Below are positions 8,008 through 12,040 of a stretch of 12,040 nucleotides of DNA, piece after piece. The stretch's first letter is position 1. Each line of letters begins with the position of its first letter. The notes beneath the pieces were generated by a model. The model was not told where the DNA came from. It searched no databases and was given only the letters and a program-made list of their open reading frames with translations. The DNA lies in assembly GCA_036744635.1 (NCBI GenBank), contig DAIOHQ010000152.1, forward strand, positions 1 to 12,040, read 5' to 3'. The DNA is from DAIOHQ01 sp036744635 (lineage in GTDB: Bacteria; Planctomycetota; Phycisphaerae; Tepidisphaerales; Tepidisphaeraceae). The position numbers and the translations under genes are program-made.

Positions 8008-8113
8008 AGCCACAGATGGGGCACAGATGCTCACAGATAAAACCTCCTCTTCGCAATTGACGTTCGCCTGAGTCCTCTTCATATCTGTGCATATCTGTGC
8101 CCCATCTGTGGCT
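8008..8113. repeat. Imperfect 32-bp inverted repeat made of CACAGAT heptamers
   Basis: Arms 8008-8039 and 8082-8113 match at 29 of 32 positions when one is reverse-complemented. The outer 21 bp are identical and a 3-nt mismatch precedes a further 8 matching bases. A 42-nt loop separates them. Each arm holds three copies of CACAGAT (8011, 8022 and 8032; reverse complements at 8083, 8093 and 8104), spaced 10-11 bp, about one helical turn. In RNA from the minus strand this would fold into a long stem between DUF58 and the BatA gene. From memory, CACAGAT-rich intergenic repeats recur in many bacterial genomes; a search would be needed to confirm a family. Confidence 0.75.
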
Positions 8114-8127
8114 CATTCATTCTGCCT

Positions 8128-8160
8128 CTTCGCGTTTTCTTCGCAGCTTCGCGCCTTCGC
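8128..8160. repeat. Short direct repeat of CTTCGC units
   Basis: CTTCGC occurs at 8128, 8139, 8147 and 8155 (spacing 11, 8, 8). One more copy is at 8049, inside the loop of the neighbouring inverted repeat. The block ends 7 nt before the stop codon of the DUF58 gene. With the CACAGAT element it fills the whole DUF58-BatA spacer, leaving no room for an obvious promoter. Its low-complexity purine/pyrimidine-biased pattern resembles dispersed intergenic repeats. Confidence 0.6.
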
Positions 8161-8167
8161 GGTCATC

Positions 8168-9058
8168 TCATCTGAATGATGTCCGCAACCGAAACGCCAG
8201 ATATCCGCTCAGCACCTCGTGCAGCGGCGCACTGGTGTTGATCAGCACATAATGACACCGCTGTTTTTCACATCCTTCCCGGATGCGGCCGCAGAATGCC
8301 TGCAGTTCACGCTGGTAGCTCTTGCGGATCTCCCGCGGCCGAGTCATCACCAGCGCCTCGAGCTCCAGCCCCTCAAACTGCACCAGCCCGTCGAACGGGA
8401 ATTCCAGCTCGAATGGGTCGAGCGTGTGAAACACGATCACTTCGTTTCCCCCAAAGAGCAGATGCTGGATGCCATCGAGCACTTTTTGCTCATCGTCGAA
8501 CAGATCGCTGATCAGGATGACGATTCCCTTGCGCCTGATCTGCCCGGCCATATCATGCAGCACGGCCGCAATGTTGGTCTGCTCCCTGGGCGCGAAGGCC
8601 GCCAGCGTGGCCATGATGTTGTGCATCGACGCCAGGTTGCCCGTGCGCGGAACATACTCCTTCACCGATGTATCAAATATCCCGGCCGACACCGCATCCC
8701 GCTGGTGCAGAATCAGATACGCCAGGCTGGCCGCCATCACCTTGCCATACTGCAGTTTCGAGATGGCCCCCGACCGATACTTCATCGACTCGCTGCCATC
8801 GAGCAGCAGGTGGGCGACGTAGTTGGTCTCCTGCTCGTACTGCTTGAGGTAATACCGGTCCGTCCGCCCCAGCACCTTCCAGTCCAGGTGCCGGATATCA
8901 TCCCCGGCCACGTATTCCCGGTGCTGCGTAAACTCAATGGAAAACCCCCGAAACGGCGACTTGTGCTCCCCCGCCATGTAGCCCTCCACAATCTGCCGCG
9001 CATGCAACCCCAGCGCCTCGGCACGATTGATTGCTTCGGGATCTAACAACGGATTCAT
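8168..9058 (-). CDS. DUF58 domain protein (VWA-like, MoxR partner)
   Basis: A 296-aa cytoplasmic protein with no membrane segment. The DUF58 signature is clear: FRGFSIEFTQHREYVAGDD (36-54) followed by IRHLDWKVLGRTDRYYLKQY (55-74). A VWA-like core follows, with LLLDGSESM (D87, S89, S91, so an intact DxSxS-type metal site), GIFDTSV (126-132), and GIVILISDLFDD further on. Start 9058 (MNPLLDPEAI) is fixed by an AAGGAGG sequence at 9071-9065 with a 6-nt spacer. The in-frame upstream extension reads through the REP hairpin and is an artefact. Members of this family usually sit directly beside moxR, and MoxR is thought to act on them; here the two genes are separated by 633 nt holding a REP-RAYT unit. 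The ATG overlaps the RAYT stop codon (ATGA). Confidence 0.92.
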   Translation of the reverse strand: MNPLLDPEAINRAEALGLHARQIVEGYMAGEHKSPFRGFSIEFTQHREYVAGDDIRHLDWKVLGRTDRYYLKQYEQETNYVAHLLLDGSESMKYRSGAISKLQYGKVMAASLAYLILHQRDAVSAGIFDTSVKEYVPRTGNLASMHNIMATLAAFAPREQTNIAAVLHDMAGQIRRKGIVILISDLFDDEQKVLDGIQHLLFGGNEVIVFHTLDPFELEFPFDGLVQFEGLELEALVMTRPREIRKSYQRELQAFCGRIREGCEKQRCHYVLINTSAPLHEVLSGYLAFRLRTSFR

Positions 9059-9645
9059 ACGCCCCCTCCTTGTAGGGGCGGGGTCTCCCCGCCCTTCTTC
9101 GGCACCGGGATATCCCACTGCTTCACCCAGTTCCGCACACTGTCTCGCCCCGAGCCGTCAACGTTCTCCGCATCGTGTGTCCACCGTTGCGAATTTGTGG
9201 CGATATATTCTCGAATCCTCTCGAGCGCTCGATCGTGCCGAACGACGTGATCAAAATAGTCCCGTTGCCACAGTTTCTGTCCAGATACACCCCTTGTAAG
9301 GTTCACAGCCTTTGTGCTTTGATACTTGAAGAATCCCATCACCGTTCCCAGCGGCGGACATCTCATCGTATCTTCCGGACACAACCCCAACACTGCATGC
9401 ACGTGATTGGGCATGATTATCAAGGCATCCAATTCGGCGCCGGGGTACTTCTCAGGCAACGATTCCCAGCAAGCCTGCACTGCCTGGCCACATGGCGTCA
9501 GTCGGACACCGTCTTCCACGATGTCGATCAGAATGCAGGCCCGAGCCTCTACGCAGACCGTGATGAAGTAGATTCCTCTTTGAGAATAGTCATATCCATT
9601 CAGCCGATGGGATGTGCGATGGTGAAGTCTTGGGTCGTACGTCAT
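9055..9645 (-). CDS. REP-associated tyrosine transposase (RAYT, Y1 HUH family)
   Basis: A 196-aa Y1 transposase of the IS200/IS605-related TnpA(REP) type, which nicks and rejoins single-stranded REP hairpins. The N-terminus LHHRTSHRLNGYDYSQRGIYFITVC (7-31, in two adjoining parts) is typical. The HUH motif is IIMPNHVHAVLGL (76-88; H81, H83). The C-terminal half carries LWQRDYFDHVVRHDRALERI (125-144) and REYIATNSQRW, with Y147 the probable catalytic tyrosine; the usual NP after it is NS here. The last 14 residues (KKGGETPPLQGGGV) are translated from the left REP and the DUF58 SD region. The stop TGA overlaps the DUF58 ATG. No SD sequence is visible at the start, so it may be read at low level from the moxR message. 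Base composition looks lower in GC than the flanking genes, in keeping with separate origin. Confidence 0.92.
   Translation of the reverse strand: MTYDPRLHHRTSHRLNGYDYSQRGIYFITVCVEARACILIDIVEDGVRLTPCGQAVQACWESLPEKYPGAELDALIIMPNHVHAVLGLCPEDTMRCPPLGTVMGFFKYQSTKAVNLTRGVSGQKLWQRDYFDHVVRHDRALERIREYIATNSQRWTHDAENVDGSGRDSVRNWVKQWDIPVPKKGGETPPLQGGGV
9065..9071 (-). promoter_or_regulatory. Strong Shine-Dalgarno of the DUF58 gene, touching the REP
   Basis: AAGGAGG lies 6 nt before the DUF58 ATG and is the strongest ribosome-binding site in the window. Its first two bases (9071-9070) are also the terminal bases of the left REP copy, whose stem begins 5 nt further upstream in the message. It decides the start at 9058. 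Confidence 0.8.
9070..9095 (+). repeat. REP hairpin, left copy
   Basis: A 26-bp sequence identical, in inverted orientation, to 9659-9684. A perfect 8-bp stem (9076-9083 with 9087-9094, GGGCGGGG-type arms) closes on a 3-nt TCT loop. GTAG lies immediately at the 5' foot (9072-9075). GTAG at the foot of a short hairpin is the feature by which RAYT enzymes are known to recognise REPs. Strand given is that of the GTAG. Confidence 0.85.
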
Positions 9646-9658
9646 GTTCGGTTCGAAG

Positions 9659-9684
9659 AGGGCGGGGAGACCCCGCCCCTACAA
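9659..9684 (-). repeat. REP hairpin, right copy
   Basis: Identical over 26 bp to the reverse complement of 9070-9095. The 8-bp stem pairs 9660-9667 with 9671-9678 around an AGA loop, and GTAG is on the minus strand at 9682-9679. It lies 7 nt beyond the moxR stop codon in the transcript, where a stable hairpin could shield the 3' end of moxR mRNA from exonucleases, as REPs are known to do in enterobacteria. Confidence 0.85.
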
Positions 9685-9691
9685 AGAAGGC

Positions 9692-10750
<1,059 letters not shown>

Positions 10751-10898
10751 GGATGATCTTTCTCGATAAAAAATCCCCGCGCCCGCGCCCAATGCGCTCT
10801 TTCATGATACCGGATCGGCAATGACATGTTTATGGCGCGAGCGCTCGGCGGCCCGAAGTCAGCGCTGCACCAAGGTGATAAGAAACCCCCCGCGCGCC
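10751..10898. other. 148-bp spacer between the TraB-like gene and moxR
   Basis: It should hold the terminator of the TraB-like gene and the promoter of moxR. On the minus strand TATCAT at 10809-10804 is a possible -10 box, about 50 nt before the moxR ATG, but no -35 element stands at the right distance. A perfect 10-bp palindrome (CGAGCGCTCG, 10838-10847) and a G-rich run just past the TraB-like stop are visible. Neither makes a recognisable intrinsic terminator. Confidence 0.35.
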
Positions 10899-11870
10899 CT
10901 AATCCCTCCCCGCCTCCTCAAACAGATCGCGCAGCATCTTCTCGGCCATCGACGGCTGGTCTCCCCGAATCGCCAAATCCCACGCCATCTGCCAGTCCGT
11001 CCGCACCGCCTTGAACCCCATCTCCTCCAGCCGCCTGGCCATGTCCGGCATGTGCGCTGCCCCGTAGAAAATCGAAATCTTCTTCTTCCCCGCCGCCATC
11101 GTCTTCTTCAGCACCTCGATCGCCGCCTTGTTTCGCTCGGTGACGATCACCGATCCATTGGGCCCGTCCAGCCCCATCGCCTTCTCGTCGATCTCGCCCA
11201 TGTGCCGGGCCACCATCAGCTTCAGCCGCCGCTCGCCGTCCGGCCGGGTCAGCATCGCGATCAATTCATCGGCCATCTTGCCCGCATCACCACCTGCATC
11301 CGCCTCGCCGGGGGCGGCCTCCGGTGCTGGAGGGGAGCTCAGCGCCTTCATCAACCCCTTCAGCATCAGCATCTCAAAGGTCTCCCCGCGCTCCTGCTGC
11401 ATGCGGGTGAAGGTTTCGGCATCCAGGTCGGCATGCACGAAATTCGCTTTGGTGTAGTCGATCACATCCAACTGAAATTCCAGATTCAGCGTATCCTTGA
11501 GCAGGCGCTGAAACTGGCTTACGGCGCTGTTGGACTGCTGCCCCTTTTCCGGCGCTGGCGCATCCTTGGGCTTGACCATCTCATACAACACCGCATCATC
11601 CTGCTCGAAGCTCTTGTTCAGCGCCTGGAAATATTCCTTCTCCCCGATGTGTACCGCGGAAACCAGCCGCACCGAAATGCCCGCCTCATTCTTATAGGTC
11701 ACGCACGCCGTCTGCAGGCTGGCGCTGCTCGCCCCCTCGTCCACAAACTGCATGAACTTGGCCGGTTCGACAATCGCCGCCGGCCGGGTCGATGGCCCGC
11801 ACCACGCCGCCGCCGGCAACCACAACCCCACGAGCAAAGTCCCGACGCGCAGAAATCTCGCCGAAGCCAT
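10899..11870 (-). CDS. Secreted TraB/GumN/Tiki-like protein
   Basis: A 323-aa protein with an N-terminal Sec signal (about 1-22: basic MASARFLR, hydrophobic VGTLLVGLWLPAAA; likely cleavage after A22). The following WC-G does not fit a lipobox because Trp precedes the Cys. The body has the two spaced histidine motifs of the TraB/PrgY/GumN (Tiki) superfamily: RLVSAVHIGEKEYF (68-81, H74) and SIFYGAAHMPDMARRL (266-281, H273), plus acidic LYEMVKP (95-101) after the second strand. Some members of this superfamily (animal Tiki) are metalloproteases; activity of the bacterial ones is largely unproven. Residues about 179-197 are an Ala/Pro/Gly/Glu-rich insert. Start 11870 has AAAGGAG about 6 nt upstream, and an extended -10 promoter lies just before it. 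It is upstream of moxR on the same strand, with 148 nt between, so it need not belong to that operon. Confidence 0.85.
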   Translation of the reverse strand: MASARFLRVGTLLVGLWLPAAAWCGPSTRPAAIVEPAKFMQFVDEGASSASLQTACVTYKNEAGISVRLVSAVHIGEKEYFQALNKSFEQDDAVLYEMVKPKDAPAPEKGQQSNSAVSQFQRLLKDTLNLEFQLDVIDYTKANFVHADLDAETFTRMQQERGETFEMLMLKGLMKALSSPPAPEAAPGEADAGGDAGKMADELIAMLTRPDGERRLKLMVARHMGEIDEKAMGLDGPNGSVIVTERNKAAIEVLKKTMAAGKKKISIFYGAAHMPDMARRLEEMGFKAVRTDWQMAWDLAIRGDQPSMAEKMLRDLFEEAGRD

Positions 11871-11896
11871 GATTCGCTCCTTTGCTGAACCGAACC

Positions 11897-11905
11897 ATTA
11901 TAGCA
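11897..11905 (-). promoter_or_regulatory. Extended -10 promoter of the TraB-like gene
   Basis: The minus strand reads TGCTATAAT, a perfect extended -10 (TGn-TATAAT). Transcription would begin near 11890, leaving a leader of about 20 nt that contains the AAAGGAG ribosome-binding site. No good -35 hexamer stands 17 nt upstream, which is tolerated by extended -10 promoters. Confidence 0.6.
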
Positions 11906-11952
11906 CGAACAAAATGGCCGCCCACGATTCTCGAACATCAATGAAGGGACAT

Positions 11953-11970
11953 GTCATCCTCAAGGATGAC
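11953..11970. promoter_or_regulatory. Interrupted 8-bp palindrome, possible operator or hairpin
   Basis: GTCATCCT, two bases CA, then AGGATGAC: a perfect 8-bp inverted repeat. It lies about 50 bp upstream of the TraB-like -10 box and before the possible divergent gene at the right edge. A dimeric repressor site is one reading and an RNA hairpin another; nothing else distinguishes them. Confidence 0.3.
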
Positions 11971-12028
11971 CGGCGATATGCACATCTAACACTACAGCGC
12001 TACGTCCGCATCGGATAGGAGCGAAGTC

Positions 12029-12040
12029 GTGAGTTCTTGG
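12029..12040 (+). CDS. Possible start of a divergent plus-strand gene, cut by the window edge
   Basis: A GTG at 12029 is preceded by AGGAG (12017-12021) with a 7-nt gap. Only four codons (V-S-S-W) are visible before the window ends. If real, it is divergent from the TraB-like gene and shares its upstream region. The evidence is only the SD-GTG spacing, so this is tentative. Confidence 0.25.

Larger units (their letters stand above)
9070..9684 (-). mobile_element. REP-RAYT-REP unit inserted between moxR and the DUF58 gene
   Basis: The transposase gene is bracketed by two identical 26-bp REP hairpins facing each other, with the GTAG tetranucleotide on the outer side of both. The unit lies between the moxR stop (7 nt away on the right) and the DUF58 start (11 nt away on the left), so it fills the junction of two genes that are usually adjacent. 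I see no convincing target-site duplication; both outer flanks are purine-rich on the minus strand but not identical. Such units are domesticated single-copy genes more often than self-spreading insertion sequences. Confidence 0.8.

Noticed and set aside
8008..8160. CRISPR array
   Set aside because: The repeated units are 6-7 bp with 2-5 bp between them and are arranged as mirrored arms; there are no spacer-sized unique segments and no cas genes.
9059..9691. Target-site duplication around the REP-RAYT unit
   Set aside because: On the minus strand the outer flanks read CAAGGAGG and CAAAGAAGG. They are alike but not identical, and this transposase family is not expected to duplicate its target.
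10804..10809. TATCAT as the moxR -10 box
   Set aside because: No matching -35 element or extended -10. Mentioned only as a possibility within the spacer entry.
10821..11888. 355-codon open frame on the plus strand opposite the TraB-like gene
   Set aside because: Antisense shadow; the minus strand carries the signal peptide, the histidine motifs, the SD and the promoter.
11941..12018. 25-codon plus-strand open frame (starting MKGHVILKDD) just before the possible GTG start
   Set aside because: It has no SD and contains the palindrome. A leader peptide is conceivable, but there is nothing to support translation.

Overview
The window is GC-rich bacterial DNA. All confidently called genes lie on the minus strand, so transcription runs from right to left. 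The gene set is MoxR, DUF58, BatA-type VWA, VWA/glutamine-amidotransferase-like and DUF4175-like proteins, plus a TraB/Tiki-type protein, a short-form 6-phosphogluconate dehydrogenase and a RAYT with its REP hairpins. This combination suggests a member of Planctomycetota, possibly Phycisphaerae. The assignment is inferred from gene content and style; there is no marker gene to confirm it.

Layout in transcription order (right to left). At the right edge a weak GTG start with a Shine-Dalgarno (SD) sequence may begin a divergent plus-strand gene (12029 onward). A secreted TraB/GumN/Tiki-like protein (11870-10899) has a clear extended -10 promoter. Next comes a cluster of five envelope-related genes: a MoxR AAA+ ATPase (10750-9692), a DUF58 protein (9058-8168), a BatA-type membrane VWA protein (7975-5756), a second membrane VWA protein with a glutamine-amidotransferase-like domain (5738-3264), and a DUF4175-like membrane protein (3242-1572). 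A one-TM small protein of unknown function follows (1455-1195), then decarboxylating 6-phosphogluconate dehydrogenase (1065-106). At the left edge a start codon with a good SD sequence marks the first codons of another minus-strand gene.

The last three genes of the envelope cluster are tightly packed, with gaps of 17 and 21 nt. The first two junctions have been invaded by repetitive DNA. Between moxR and DUF58 sits a complete REP-RAYT-REP unit: a Y1 HUH transposase gene flanked by two identical 26-bp REP hairpins in inverted orientation, each with GTAG at the foot of the stem. Its left REP supplies the end of the transposase reading frame and touches the DUF58 SD sequence. Between DUF58 and BatA is a 106-bp imperfect inverted repeat built of CACAGAT heptamers at 10-11 bp spacing, next to a run of CTTCGC repeats.

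By analogy with other MoxR-VWA clusters, MoxR would act as an ATP-driven chaperone for the VWA proteins (DUF58 in the cytoplasm, two anchored in the membrane), with the DUF4175-like protein as a membrane partner. The substrate is unknown. The most noteworthy points are the REP-RAYT unit wired into this operon, the two adjacent VWA proteins that appear to be diverged paralogues with catalytically dead amidotransferase-like domains, and the composite repeat in the second spacer.
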